Shown here one piece after another: positions 53,560 through 62,881 of a stretch of DNA of 64,000 bases (positions are counted from its first letter, which is position 1; every line of letters starts with the position of its first letter). A program made the position numbers and the translations under genes. Source of the stretch: Hesperophylax magnus (taxonomy: Eukaryota; Arthropoda; Insecta; Trichoptera; Limnephilidae). The notes under the pieces are model-generated. The model made no database searches, was not told where the DNA came from, and saw only the letters and a list, made by a program, of their open reading frames with translations. The stretch lies in assembly GCA_026573805.1 (NCBI GenBank), contig JAIUSX010000122.1, positions 682,001 through 746,000 of the forward strand, written 5' to 3'.

Positions 53560-54955
53560 ATGCCGTTTTTTTTACAAAATTACTGGTATATCCATGAACG
53601 GAGGCAGGCTAACGATTCCAAAGAAGCTCGTAAGATTGAAAGACGCCGTTTACGCGATCAATTGAATCCGTTTGAACTTGGAGAGACTGAATTCAGACAC
53701 TTGTTCCGGATATCTCGTATAATGGCTAAAGATCTTATAGATCAACTAACTCCCTTTTTAGTGTCAAAAAGTACAAGCGGACTTCCAATGTACATTAAAG
53801 TAAGTGCATTTAATATTATTATGATATCTTTGTAAAAACACAATGTCGATCATTAATAAAAGGATTATAATGTTGACAGGTATTAGCACCAATAAGTTTC
53901 TTCGCCACAGGAAGTTACCAACGTGGGGTGGGGCAAGACCATATGCTGGCTATAGGTCAGACAACCGTCAGTAAATGCATCAAAGTGTTTATGAAGGCAG
54001 TGTTGGAGCACCTTTATAGAAGGTGGATACATTTTCCAGCAACAAACGAAGCCAGGAAGCAAGTGGAGAGTGCTTTCAGGGACAAATTAAACTTTCCTCG
54101 TGTTCTGGGCTGCATTAATTGCACCCACATTGCCATTGTGACCCCTTCCAGACATGAAGAGCAGTATAAAAATCATAAAGGATTCTATTCGCTCAATGTT
54201 CAAGTGGTAAAATGTTTGTTTTTACAAATAAAACAGTTGGTGTAAAGTGTTTTCACATTTTATTGAAGGTTTTACATGTTTGTTATACAGGTATGTGATG
54301 CTGAGTTGACAATATTAAGTATTAACACACGCTTCCCGGGTACTGTCCACGATCAATTTGTTTGGAATAGTAGTACAGTAAAAACTGAAATGACCAGACT
54401 ATATAATCAGAGAATTGGGACGTATTTCTTGCTAGGTATTATACTACATTATATTTCAACAATCCATAACTTAGTAGTTATATATACCTATTGTAATGGG
54501 TGTTTATGTTTCAATCAGGTGACTCCGGGTACACATTGGAACCTTATCTCATGACCCCAATATTTGATGCAGCTGAGGGAAGCGCAGAGTACAAATATAC
54601 AAAGGCGCACTGTAAGGCGAGATGTTGCATAGAACGTCTATTTGGAGCATGGAAGGCTATATTCCGTTGCTTTAGGAAAGATAGAGTTCTCCATTACGAG
54701 CCAGTAGCTGCTGGTCAAATAATCACTACATGTGCTATTTTATACAACATGATGAAGCACTATAAGTCAGTTTCCTTATTTAACTAAATGAAATGCATTT
54801 AAAGAAAGTAAGGCAACAATTCAAAATAATAATCGTTTTATTTCAGATTAACAGATGAATTTATTGATAATATTGTGATAGAAGAGATTGAGCTATTAAA
54901 CCAGGCTGAAGATGTCAGCAGTGAGAGATCAAGTCGTTCGGAAGTACTTCTCTAA
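53560..54955 (+). CDS. PIF/Harbinger transposase (HARBI1-like), five exons, open; first catalytic Asp replaced by Asn
   Basis: Exons 53560-53799, 53880-54206, 54291-54435, 54519-54765, 54847-54955, all with GT-AG introns and matching phases, total 1,068 nt (355 aa; vertebrate HARBI1 is similar in size). Order: basic HERRQANDSKEARKIERRRL, FRHLFRISRIMAKDLIDQL, ATGSYQRGVGQ (helix-turn-helix), VSKCIKVFMKAVLEHL, GCINCTHIAIV, YSLNVQVVCDAELTILSINT, FPGTVHDQFVWNSS, GDSGYTLEPYLMTP, CCIERLFGAWKAIFRCF and an acidic tail. The family triad is D (GCIDGTH), D (HDxF), E (ERxFG). Here the first position is Asn, the others are intact. It is therefore probably cut-incompetent although unbroken. Confidence 0.88.
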
Positions 54956-55371
54956 TGAATAAACTCATCTTACCCATCTAATAAAACAAAGTTTAAACAT
55001 TGCAATCATTTACTATTAAATATAAAACAAAACTTGAAAGAAAGTAAAGCAACAATAAACAAATACAATTTTTGTGTCATTTCTATTTTTAATGTTTGGA
55101 TGAAGAACTGCCTGTGCCCGCATTGCTGAAGAAGATTCTCACTGACCACTGAACCCGCCAAAAACACATTTCAAATTTTGTGAGACTAATTGTTAATTAC
55201 CTTACATAATGATATTTTTGTCTAATCTCAAATCTAGCTGCTACATTTAAGACAGATTCTAACATCTTGTTACTATGATAAGATAATATTTCATATTTAT
55301 GTGATTACATAATTACTATTTTTGCTAAACTGTGTATTTTTTTAATTCCCCATTTTCCTCTTCCCTATCTC
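54956..55371. other. Harbinger interior between the two genes, no gene
   Basis: AT-rich; probable 3' UTR of the transposase (AATAAA-like words at 54957-54985). Confidence 0.4.
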
Positions 55372-55446
55372 CTTCAGCCTCGCAACATACCCCGATTGGG
55401 GATACCATAGTCTCACTGGCTCCAGACGGGAGCACATAAAAAAAGT
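55372..55446 (+). mobile_element. SINE 3' fragment
   Basis: TCTCCTTCAGCCTCGCAACA, CCCCGATTGGGGATACCATA, GTCTCACTGGCTCCAGACGG, then GAGCACATAAAAAAAG: the 3' part of the SINE family with its A-tail; the palindrome has one change (CCCCGATTGGGG). Confidence 0.7.
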
Positions 55447-56043
55447 ATTTTACTAAAACTGTATGAATATAACATATGTCTATAAATCTACAAAAACCAA
55501 AATGGCTTCATACACACAAATACAACATTTATGTAAACATTACAAGTCATTGAACACTATACAAGTACATAACAAATTACATATACTCAAATTCACCAAA
55601 GACTGAAAGTGGCAAAAGAAATACAGGCTATGAGGGTGTACACGTATACAATCTCCTTCCCGATAGCTTGAAAACAGTAATAGAATTAATATATTTAAGA
55701 AAACCGTTTGATTTTAAAATTAGTGAACAAAATTGAAATGTACTTATATAAAATGTGTACTTAAGTTAATAAAGCGAAATATGTATATTTCTTAACTTAA
55801 TAAATAAAATAAAAATAAAATAAAACTTATTCTAATGAACAAGTAAAACAGAGATATTGGAACAAATGGCACACATAAAAATTAAATTGAATTTTCCTCG
55901 TCTTCAGATTCCAACTGCAATGAATAGTTATGGGAAGTCGATGGTACTGGATCTGTTGGTCTAGAAATAGAAAGAAAAGTGTATTATTAGAGATTTCATT
56001 CATTATACTTTCATCGTTCCTCTGCCAGTTCCATGCCTCACTG

Positions 56044-56044
<1 letters not shown>
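55447..56044. other. Harbinger interior, no gene seen
   Basis: AT-rich; a minus-strand open piece near 55900 (ESEDEENSI-like) could be the acidic 3' end of the Myb-like gene but is unsupported. Confidence 0.3.
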
Positions 56045-56117
<73 letters not shown>

Positions 56118-56128
56118 TATATATATAT
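56045..56128. repeat. (TA)n microsatellite, ~84 bp
   Basis: Nearly perfect TATATA run with one TAATA break at about 56109. Confidence 0.95.
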
Positions 56129-56278
56129 TAGAGTAGGTACCAGCTTTCCATTGTAGGCTGCTAGCCTCGCTTCATGAACTTTTAATTATCGTGTTTCTCG
56201 TGCCTCTCTTGAGACATACTCAATCATTCAAGTGACATCATAATAATATGAAATATGTACTGTAATACCTCAATATCT

Positions 56279-57440
56279 GTTGTCGGAGTATGTCAACCCT
56301 TTCTTCTTGTGCTGCAGTGTACCTCTGAAACGATAGATAATAATTCATTAATTTACCGATGAGACGATGTATGAATGTGAAAGAGGCAAGAAGTGTGTGC
56401 CAAGACCGAGTTGATTGGCGGTACATCCTTTGTACTGGTACTGCCTACCCCTGCGGGAAACGGCGTGATGGTTAATTAGTAAGTTAATGAGAATAAGAAG
56501 GCCGCCGCTGAACTTTGAAAGGTTGCCATTGAACTCTGAAAATTATAAATAACAATTCATAAATTTTACTTAATTTCAAATTACTTGGGAGTGATTCAAA
56601 AAGAAATATGTAGGAAATACCTCAAAAACATCTGTAAATCTGTTGGCGACTGCCACAAGCTCTTTAGAGATGTTGTTGCTGGCTTCTTGACCTTTTGCCA
56701 TACGACAGCCGACATCTGGCGTAGCAGCTAGCTTCCTCTTCTTGGCTGGGTTAGGTTGACTTCTCAGCCCAGTTTCCATCCCTACACTGGGCTGAGGCGT
56801 GAAGAGCTGCTGATCGGAGTACTATAAAACACAAATAATTGGCATTGATGATGAACGATAACTTCCATTTTGACAGCAAATATATATTATATTAACATTC
56901 TAAGACATTAGTGACCTCAATATCCAGCACAAGTTGTTCTGGTCCCTCTCCTATGCAGCTTTCGGGAACTCCACTGCCCTCAGAACTGGCTCTGCCAATG
57001 ATACTAATCACTTTTTGAGTGATGTCACTTAATACCGGTATGGTAACAGTGTTTCCAGTTCTGAGAGCAGCTCGCTTGGCATCGGCGTTTTTTGCCCGCG
57101 ACTTACACTTTAAATCACGCCATGTCTGAAAATAACAAAAATAATATCAGCTTAAAAGTGTTTTACGGACTTATATTGAGTGTCTTCATGATAGATTAGA
57201 TTAGAAGTCCGGCATTTTCGTAAAAAAAAGCCAGTTTGTTTAGGTAAGTTAAAATACTCACTGTTTTCCACTGCTCGGCTGACTTAGTTCAGCCAATTGC
57301 TCTGCCAACTTCTGCCACATGTCGCGGTTTTTTTGGGCACCCTGAGGACCAACAAATCTGCCAGCAGCGAATTCTGAATGACTTGCCATATAGTTGGTGT
57401 GAAAATCAATCTGACTGGCCGTCGACCGTACAGTTTCTTG
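56279..57440 (-). pseudogene. Harbinger Myb/SANT-like accessory protein (NAIF1/zeste-type), frameshifted
   Basis: Four minus-strand exons: 57440-57262, 57125-56916, 56821-56621, 56324-56279, all joining in phase 0. Exon 1: HSEFAAGRFVGPQGAQKNRD, MWQKLAEQLAEL, then after a frame change near 57285, SAEQWKT joining exon 2 TWRDLKCKSRAKNADAKRA. This is the trihelix Myb/SANT-like pattern (GxxxGPQGxxxxxxxWxxLxxxLN...KxxExWxxxWxDLK). Exon 3 has the basic NPAKKRKLA (nuclear signal-like); exon 4 RYTAAQEERVDILRQQ. In Harbinger systems this partner helps import and DNA binding of the transposase. No start codon was found in exon 1. An RTE fragment sits in the last intron. Confidence 0.72.
56360..56490 (+). 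pseudogene. RTE 3' tail fragment in the Myb-like gene intron
   Basis: GATGAGACGATGTATGAATG, AGGCAAGAAGTGTGTGCCAA, GACCGAGTTGATTGGCGG and CTGCGGGAAACGGCGTGATG correspond to the end of the RTE copy at 8930-9050. Confidence 0.65.
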
Positions 57441-57811
57441 CTGAAATCGTAATAAAGCATTCTGAATGTCTACAAGCACATCTTTATTGATAATCCCATA
57501 TAAACAAGATAAATAAATAACTTACATTGATTAATTTGACTTCGACATCATAATAAGTTGATGTTTTGTAGATAATACGTAAAGCCGTTGGTAACCGTTG
57601 AAGTTTGACGTTTGACGTTTGAGAAGCGATCCATAGACAACTGCTTCAGTATTGCCAGCGTATATCGATTTCTTATTTATTGCGTTATCAATATTGGTAT
57701 AGTTACCGATAGCTTTTACATGCTAGGGGGTATTGATATAAACTCGTCGGAAGTTACGTCTGTCGATCCGATATTGTAAAGTTATCGAATTTTCTGTGCT
57801 TGCCCCCCTGA

Positions 57812-58385
57812 GCCAGTAATAACACGTTGGGGTACATGGATCGACTGCGATGTTTTACCATTAACATTTTGAAGCCATCAATGGTGTTATCAATGACTTC
57901 GATAGTGCAGAGACTTTGGCAGTTTTCCAGTGAAAAGAATCGTTTGACGACGCCAGTATTAAAAAAAACCTAGCTTTGATTACCACTCATTTCGCCTACA
58001 TACCTGCAAATATAAAAACGCTTGAAACTCATGGATTGGCGTTGCATCTATTCAGGTTATTAAGGAAATTCGCCTTATCAATTCCTCATTGCCAAAGCTA
58101 TTCCCGAGTAACCTCAAAGAAAAATTTGAAAACATACTGAATAATAACCCAGGGTTTGAACCTTTGTGCCAAATTGATAAATTCATCAACGGGGCAGGTG
58201 AAATATTGCCCGGAATAATAAGTTCAAAAATCGCACCCAAATTTAAATTCTGTCCAGCCACATCAGTAGACGTAAAACGTTCCTTTTCAGCTTACAAAAA
58301 TATATTAAGCGATCGTAGACACAATTTGTCTACAGAACATTTAGAACAGTACTTAGTCATATACGTTTTTAAAGGTAACTTCTAA
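57812..58385 (+). pseudogene. hAT transposase fragment (C-terminal part)
   Basis: 57812-57870 encodes PVITRWGTWIDCDV, the RW motif region of hAT transposases. Further pieces with frame changes are FEAINGVINDFDSAE and KKNLALITTHFAYIPANIKT. 58089-58385 is open with FEPLCQIDKFINGAGE and PATSVDVKRSFSAYKNILSD then RRHNLSTEHLEQYLVIY, the hAT C-terminal dimerisation domain. Stops and shifts before 58080 make it inactive. It starts exactly at the right edge of the Harbinger element. Confidence 0.75.
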
Positions 58386-58499
58386 ATTTTATTGTTAAAT
58401 ACATTTTATAATTGATATTTTCGAAAATATAATTGTTATCCTTGAGAACTAATAGCTTACTAAAATAAAATTAAAATATGTAAAAATACCACTTCCTGT

Positions 58500-58615
58500 A
58501 TTATTTCATGTTGCATATTTTGACCCTTTTTATGGATTTTCGTGCATATTTTAGCTCTTTTTATTGCATATTTGCATGAATATTTTGGACTATTTTTGTT
58601 GCATATAATACGGTC
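58500..58615 (+). repeat. TGCATATTTT-rich subterminal zone
   Basis: TTGCATATTTTG, GTGCATATTTTA, TTGCATATTTGC and TTGCATATAATA occur at 58511, 58541, 58565 and 58600, just downstream of the hAT transposase; probably the 3' subterminal repeats of that transposon. Confidence 0.45.
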
Positions 58616-58724
58616 TCTACTAATCGTGATTCCTTCTTGTACATGGATCTGATTGTTTTTACTTAATTTTTACTATCTGACTTGTATCTGGCGCTCTGGG
58701 GGTTAACTTTTGGAGATAGACACA

Positions 58725-58840
58725 TGCCATTACGGACTGTTAAGCAGACCTTTCTAAGATATACAATTCCGTAGTACATTATTTTGATGTATCTCATAAG
58801 GTTTAGCCAGAGTTAGTAATGTAAGCGCCCGAATATATAT
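58725..58840 (-). repeat. Fragment of local repeat R, reverse orientation
   Basis: Minus strand: GCGCTTACATTACTAACTC, CTTATGAGATACATCAAAAT and AATGTACTACGGAATTGTAT, matching 41330-41400 and 45900-45965. Confidence 0.6.
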
Positions 58841-59299
58841 ATTTTTACTACTTGATTAAAAAACATTGAGTTTTCTCTACTTTCTAGAAATATAATATGC
58901 ATGTTTTATGTAAATACATTTTCTGAAAGAAATTCTCTAAATGATAGTGAAAATGTCGCTCTATTTCGTTTTTATCCAACAGACCATTTTTGGCACAAAT
59001 TAAGTTAAGTATGCAGTTGTACTCAGAAAGCATTTATTTATACGATACAAGTGAAAAAAAATCAATATGTATTTTCGAAACGCAGTTTGTCTTAAGTCCA
59101 CCAAAATTAAACAACATTTCGAGCGTGTTTGTCCAACATCCGCACGTTGGCCAAAATGACCCTCATTTTTAAACCGGCCGTTAAGTTACATTTCATATAA
59201 ATGTATCCAACATCGAAGCCATATCTTAGCCTATGTGTGAAATGCTAACTCTCCGTTACGGGCGAATTACTCTAACAGACCAAACAGCCAATGGCAGCA
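58841..59299. other. No gene seen
   Basis: AT-rich, no recognised element until the RTE fragment. Confidence 0.3.
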
Positions 59300-59712
59300 C
59301 AGCGGGATGATCACGTGATTGTCTCGAACGTGAACTCAGTCTTGGCACACATTCCTTGCGTCATTCATATTCATACATCGTCTCATACATACTCTTCTAT
59401 AATTCTGACTCTTAACATGGCCCGACCCAATTATCTGATTCACTTGGTCGTGTCATGTCTTCCACGGGCGTCCCCGACTTCTGCTACCATTCACATTTGC
59501 GTCTATTCACACTCCTTTCTTCGCTCATTCCCTCTACATGCCCAAACCATCTTAACGTCACTTTATTGATCTTACTCATTACACTTACATCAGCCTTGCA
59601 CTCTTTGCGGATCTCCAAATGTCTAATACAATCATTCATGGTTTTAACATGCATGCGCCTCGAGAATATCAATTCTATAGCATTCAGTCTACACATCCCT
59701 TCCAAAAACATG
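59300..59712 (-). pseudogene. RTE-type reverse transcriptase C-terminal fragment
   Basis: The minus frame from 59711 reads RRMHVKTMNDCIRHLEIRKE, CKADVSVMSKINKVTLRWFG and HVEGMSEERSV, the conserved RTE C-terminus, then continues in other frames with the RGRPWKT/ DDQ-like region to the DRxxW end near 59310. It is the best preserved of the three RTE tails in the window. Confidence 0.75.
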
Positions 59713-59887
59713 AATTGTTGAACTCAGAAAATGAAAAAGGTTTTTTTCCACTGAGTCAGCATGTGACTCGTCAGACTGCCCTTCAGAGAAGAATAATAGT
59801 TGCTGTTGTTAGGTTGTTAAGAACATGAAAACGGTTTTTCTCCGATGTGAGTCATCACGTGTCTGGTCAGAGATCCCCATTGAGAAC
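59713..59887 (-). pseudogene. Relic of a C2H2 zinc-finger array
   Basis: DNA matches the 84-bp finger unit of the gene at 36.5-37.6 kb: CATGAATTGTTGAACTCAGA, AATGAAAAAGGTTTTTTTCC, ACTGAGTCAGCATGTGACTC, TTTTTCTCCGATGTGAGTCA. Frames are broken, and the relic resumes at 61865-61890 after the retrotransposon insertion. Confidence 0.7.
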
Positions 59888-59889
59888 AT

Positions 59890-59894
<5 letters not shown>
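59888..59894. repeat. Target-site duplication ATTGATA, left
   Basis: Same 7 bp at 61865-61871, flanking the jockey-type insertion. Confidence 0.6.
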
Positions 59895-59933
<39 letters not shown>

Positions 59934-61864
59934 TTATATTAACTCCACACAGGAGGCCCTGAAGAAAATAATTTCCCTCAGGGCCTATGTCATCTTTGGG
60001 GATGCTGTGTGGAGGGTCTTTTTGGGGAGAGGAAGGAGTGAACATGGGTCTTGAAGAGTCCCATGTTGTAGGAGGGAGGAAACACAGAGGCCGGCAGTTC
60101 GTTCCGCAGCCGAGCTATTGAACTTAATAACGAACCGTAGAAGCGACCCGTTCTCATGTGACAAATGTCAACCGTGTACAAATGTTGGGCGCGCGTTCGC
60201 GTGTATCCCGACTACGCACCGGTGCCGAAGGGATCAATGACGCTAGTTCCTCAGAGCATCTTCCATTGTAATACCGATAGAACAAGGACAGCATACCTAC
60301 CTGACGCCTGTGCTCTAAAGATTGCAGTCCGTTTGTTAAGATTGGGGAATCTATCAAACGGACCGCCCGTTTTTGCACAGAGTCAAGGGTTTTTATCAGG
60401 TATTTAGGAGCTCCGGACCAGAGATGGCTGCCAAATTCGACAGTAGGGCGCACTTGCGATTTGTACAGGGTGAGCAGTTGTGTACTATTAAAGTATCTGC
60501 GGGCCCTGTACAGTACGCCCAGCTTCTGAGAGGCCAGCTTTACTCTGGCTTCGATGGAGCCCCCATACCTGAGCTGGTCACTTATAGTTACACCAAGCAT
60601 ATCAATGGAAGGCCTGTTCGGAAGATTGCTTCCGTTGAAGGAGACTAGGTTATCATTTAGATCCCTTTTAGACGTAATCAGACAGGATTGGGTCTTTGAA
60701 ACATTAAATTCGACGAGATTATTTTTACCCCAGGAGGAAATACTCTCAAGATAACCGTCCATTCTCTTCTTGAAAGCCCTCCGAGCCGTTGGAGTTTGTG
60801 TGCCCTTTGGGGGCTTGTCAAACAAAAAGCTATCATGAACTGTACTGTCATCCGCGTAAAAATGAATCGGTGCACATGTCAAAAGATCATTGATGTGCAA
60901 CAAAAACAAAGTCGGAGACAGAACCGATCCCTGTGGGACGCCAGCATTTATAGAGTGTGAGGATGAGGTGAAACCGTCAGCAACTGCCTGAATCGACCTA
61001 TCCCTTAAAAAGTCAGCAATCCACGTACACAGGGATGCGGGAAGTCCGTAAGAAGGCAATTTGTTGACAAGTCCTCGGTGCCAGACCCGGTCAAAGGCCT
61101 TGGATATGTCTAGTGCGACCGTTTGGGTCTCACCGTGACGTTCCAGGCACCGCCCCCAAACAAGCGTCAAATACGCGAGAAGATCACCGCGCGAGCGGTT
61201 CCGCCGGAATCCGTATTGACGGTCGTTGATAATTTTGTTCTTCTCGAGGTATGTGAGCAGTTTGTCGTTGATCACACGTTCCATCACTTTGGACAGAATT
61301 GATGTGATCGCTATGGGGCGGTAGTTGGCCGGGTTGGAGCGGTCACCTTTCTTGGGAATAGGGTGAATGACCGCTTTTTTCCAACCAGAGGGCACAGTGC
61401 CACACTTCAGGTACATTTTGAAGAGCTTTGAAAAAACTGGAACTATTTCCGCAGCACACCTCTGCAATACCGGGGCAGGTATTCCATCAGGTCCACTAGC
61501 TTTGTTAACATCGAGCCCCCGTATAACGTGGAGTACATCCCGATGCCGGATCCTCAGCTTTTTTATATAGAAGCCGCAGTGAGGAACCGACGGCGGAACA
61601 GCACCTCCGTCATCGAGGGTCGAGTTTTCCGCAAACATTTTCCCTAATAAGTTAGCCTTTTCGGTGGCGGTGTTTGCTAGTGAGCCGTCAGGTCTGGTAA
61701 GAGGTGGCAAACTGGGTTTGCAAAAATTCCGACCTATTGAGCCCGCAAGGGACCAGAATGCTCTGCTGCCATGCGGGCAGGCATCCAGCTTTTTGCTGAT
61801 CTGCAGGTCGTGTTCGAATTTTGACCTATTAATGATTCTCTTGCATTCCTTTGCCGATTTGTTG
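59895..61864 (-). mobile_element. Jockey-type non-LTR retrotransposon, 5'-truncated, inserted in the zinc-finger relic
   Basis: The minus-strand RT-bearing element ends with a 9-bp perfect hairpin AGGCCCTGA / TCAGGGCCT (59954-59962 and 59978-59986), a poly(A) and an (AT)n tail (59895-59938). It is flanked by ATTGATA on both sides, and zinc-finger DNA resumes directly beyond each flank. The endonuclease part is absent. Confidence 0.8.
59993..61864 (-). pseudogene. Jockey-type ORF2 reverse transcriptase, 5'-truncated, one frameshift near the C-terminus
   Basis: The long minus frame covers FWSLAGSIGRNF, PDGSLANTATEKANLLGKMF, KASGPDGIPAPVLQ, NPANYRPIAITSILSKVMER, RQYGFRRNRSRGDLLAYLT, VALDISKAFDRVWH, INAGVPQGSVLSPTLF and HFYADDSTVHD (YADD at 60847-60858), then SCLITSKRDLND and LGVTISDQLRYGG to a stop at 60154. 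A 1-nt shift near 60170 moves the conserved C-terminus to another frame: DICHMRTGRFYGS, RLRNELPASVFPPSYNMGLF. The N-terminal endonuclease is missing. Confidence 0.85.
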
Positions 61865-61895
61865 ATTGATAGTTGCACTCGGCAAAATATTGGAG
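61865..61895 (-). pseudogene. Continuation of the zinc-finger relic
   Basis: TGATAGTTGCACTCGG is the finger-unit word (AATAGTTGCACTCGG) of the intact array; preceded by the duplicated ATTGATA. Confidence 0.5.
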
Positions 61896-62881
61896 CGAGA
61901 GTAACTAGAATGTTCGGGAACGTTCTTAGGTGCACATTGAATAGCATGGGAAAGTACTAGAGCTCACCGTAGGTACTGCCCATCTACCTACCCCCTGGAT
62001 GATTCTCGATGCATTCGCTCCTGATATAACGCAGGCAGTCTACTACATACATATCTTTAACGAACTAATCAAAGTAAAAAGCAATCCTTGCTGTTACTTG
62101 TGTGATATACAAAATATTTTTCAAAATTTATTCACAACAGTTTTATCACGGCAACAGAATGAATCTATTACAAAATATTACTTAGTTTAATTTCAACCCG
62201 TTAATTATTAGGAGACCAAATTTGGTCCAAAACATCTTTGAATTTTTCCTAATATTTAAAGGGTTAACACCGAACACATCTTTAACCTTCGCAACACATC
62301 TTTCGTACAATAATCTTTGTATATTTTATACTAAAGTTCTACGGAACATATTTTGACGAGCACTTTGGTCTTATGGACGAATGGAATAAAGATATTTTCG
62401 GATAACAACTAACGAGGACAGAGGATTAAAAACCAATACAAAATGAGAAGTTATTACAAATACGAGTAGAACTGCCAATAGACAGTACCTATTAAACTTG
62501 GCCTTAAAGCATAATCCATAACATTTATTTTGATGAATTAAAAATACGCTTTCATTTTTAAAGTGTCTTTGTTGGCAATTTTAAACTTTTTGGATTTTTA
62601 TTAATTTCCATTGATGTTGATCTTTCGGGTGAAAATTTGGGTTAAATTGTGATTTTTTTTTAAATATGATAAAAAAATTTGAATTTCGAAAATTATGTTG
62701 CTTTTTTGTATATAAAAAAATTTAAAACCATTATTATTGATTAAAAAGTTTGATTAATACTGATGGATTCCCTATTATTTTCAAAATAAGTTGGGCATGA
62801 GGTTTTAAAATTGAATAGCCTTAAATGTGTACCCTTCACCCCCCTTTGCCCCTTGTCCCCTTTCCATGATCCGAGCCAAAG
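61896..62881. other. No gene seen
   Basis: AT-rich after 61970; no repeat or protein recognised. A C-rich stretch (CACCCCCCTTTGCCCC) at 62838-62860 immediately precedes the next retrotransposon. Confidence 0.35.

Larger units (their letters stand above)
48373..54404 (+). repeat. 6,032-bp tandem duplication, unit B
   Basis: Directly follows unit A. Its right edge runs without a break into the rest of the Harbinger transposase, so unit B's end is the original context and the unit A end is the truncated one. Confidence 0.93.
53284..57808 (+). mobile_element. PIF/Harbinger DNA transposon, complete two-gene copy
   Basis: Left end GGGGCCCTAGCATGAACGATCGATAA at 53284; candidate right end (complement) GGGGGGCAAGCACAGAAAAT then TCGATAAC at 57808. 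Ends agree imperfectly. Flanking trinucleotides are TCA and TGA, near the TNA duplication expected for this superfamily. A second CCCCCTAGCATGTAAAAGCT word (complement of 57711-57731) matches the left end better but lies inside. The element contains a plus-strand transposase and a convergent minus-strand Myb/SANT-like gene, the standard two-gene layout of Harbinger. Confidence 0.75.

Noticed and set aside
55930..56136. ORF ending in a YIYIYI repeat
   Set aside because: Created by translation of the (TA)n microsatellite.
61999..62190. Small plus-strand ORF
   Set aside because: AT-rich, no domain, no splice signals; spurious.
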